Both the position numbers and the translations under genes were made by a program. From positions 1 to 64,000 of the forward strand of contig NZ_CAJYOJ010000041.1 of assembly GCF_913776295.1 (NCBI RefSeq): DNA of 64,000 nt, written 5' to 3'. The notes beneath the pieces were generated by a model. That model saw only the letters and a program-made list of their open reading frames with translations, had not been told where the DNA came from and did no database searches. The DNA comes from an uncultured Pedobacter sp. (GTDB lineage Bacteria; Bacteroidota; Bacteroidia; Sphingobacteriales; Sphingobacteriaceae). The number at the start of each line of letters is the position of its first letter. Position 1 is the stretch's first letter. This document shows, one piece after another, positions 63,577-64,000 of the stretch.

Positions 63577-64000
63577 ATGAAGTTATCTAAATTTATACTG
63601 CTCAGCGTTTTTTGTATCTGCTTTTTCTGTACTGAAATCTTTGCGCAAGATTTTGAAGATATTAAACGCTATAGGGTAAATTTTGGTCTGGCAACACGTG
63701 CCAATGAACAACTGATCGCGCTCAGAAGCTTTTCTGCAAGTAACCAGAAATACTTACTGCTGATAAACCCTGAAACTTTAGATACCAAAGTAGATCTGGC
63801 CAGTCGTTACAGCACCAGGGGTTTACAATATTCCAATGTACTCGCCATCTTTAAAAATACAGTTTATATCAAGTCCTTGGAAGCAGCGGCAGCTAAAGAT
63901 CTGCAATTGCAAAATGCGGGAATTGATCATGCAATCCCAAATGAGAAAGGCATTACCTTAACTATTGATCTTTGTCCTTCGCATAAGGCTTTAGACCGGA
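63577..64000 (+). CDS. Secreted protein, 3' end outside the window
   Basis: Reads from ATG 63577 to the window edge (141 codons). Signal peptide (SVFCICFFCTEIFAQ), then NFGLATRANEQLIALRSFSA and a segment ITLTIDLCPSHKALDR that may begin a polysaccharide deacetylase-like domain. Identity uncertain because the remainder is missing. Confidence 0.7.
   Translation, partial: MKLSKFILLSVFCICFFCTEIFAQDFEDIKRYRVNFGLATRANEQLIALRSFSASNQKYLLLINPETLDTKVDLASRYSTRGLQYSNVLAIFKNTVYIKSLEAAAAKDLQLQNAGIDHAIPNEKGITLTIDLCPSHKALDR

Noticed and set aside
1-64000. tRNA or rRNA genes
   Set aside because: No cloverleaf with a recognisable T-arm or rRNA segment was found in the gaps by eye; a covariance search would be decisive.
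1-64000. Transposase, integrase or phage genes
   Set aside because: No frame shows DDE, HUH, tyrosine-recombinase or phage structural motifs.

Overview
The window looks like a chromosomal segment of a Bacteroidota bacterium, most likely family Sphingobacteriaceae (Pedobacter-like). The reasons are moderately AT-rich DNA, promoters of the Bacteroidota form TTG-N19-TAnnTTTG, no Shine-Dalgarno-dependent starts, many Bacteroidota-type families (BT_3928-like DoxX protein, DUF1599, GH3, head-GIN/DUF2807, RhuM-Fic), carotenoid tailoring genes, and many short intergenic repeats. No prophage, insertion sequence, CRISPR array, tRNA or rRNA gene was recognised. The content is mostly ordinary housekeeping.

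Layout. 1-750: three identically built leftward promoters, probably serving a strongly transcribed unit beyond the left edge. 750-5271: two coupled outer-membrane lipid A deacylase-like genes, then CoA-binding, DinB and FAD-dependent proteins. 5878-8876: lemA with two TPM-domain genes, a small conserved protein and a NUDIX hydrolase. 8986-12503: dnaA with an upstream DnaA-box region (possible oriC) and a methylmalonyl-CoA mutase catalytic subunit. 12733-21320: membrane protein, IscA-type Fe-S carrier, MacB-type permease, then a leftward nucleotide-sugar operon (ugd, UDP-glucuronate decarboxylase, galE, unknown, CpsB-type phosphatase) divergent from the Kdo transferase gene. 21286-28453: gluconokinase, ferrochelatase, a CrtW-like ketolase, ispH, a broken toxin-antitoxin pair, CruF-like, glycosyltransferase and acyltransferase genes, and a PRTase. 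28644-36808: DUF2807 protein, rlmD, an odd Cys/His-tailed lipoprotein, an M28 peptidase, a nonsense-interrupted rhuM-fic gene and a CrtD-like desaturase. 36921-43079: aroK, DinB, Dpp-type permease, BT_3928-like and DUF1599 genes facing folP and cdaA, with a four-helix-bundle gene between folP and cdaA. 43370-50446: bacilliredoxin, small membrane proteins, a PIN toxin-antitoxin pair, GH3, lptB and recJ. 50682-64000: MBL hydrolase, YceI, gcvP, a PadR-HAAS-serine hydrolase operon, EamA transporter, pdxJ, GT39, GtrA and a truncated secreted protein at the edge.

How the genes work together. Envelope functions dominate: lipid A remodelling, Kdo transfer, LPS export (LptB), nucleotide sugars and two membrane glycosylation proteins (GT39, GtrA). 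The carotenoid genes (CrtW-, CruF-, GT2-, acyltransferase- and CrtD-like) fit an acylated, glycosylated keto-carotenoid of the deoxyflexixanthin type, an inference from family membership.

The most unusual signals are these. All three toxin genes (YoeB-like, RhuM-Fic, PIN) appear crippled, by a single in-frame TAA or by lack of a normal start codon, while the two discrete antitoxins stay intact. A GGTTAA-type inverted repeat brackets the four-helix-bundle gene. The Kdo transferase gene carries an in-frame stretch resembling intergenic repeat DNA. Two very short proteins (36 and 40 residues) may be real genes.
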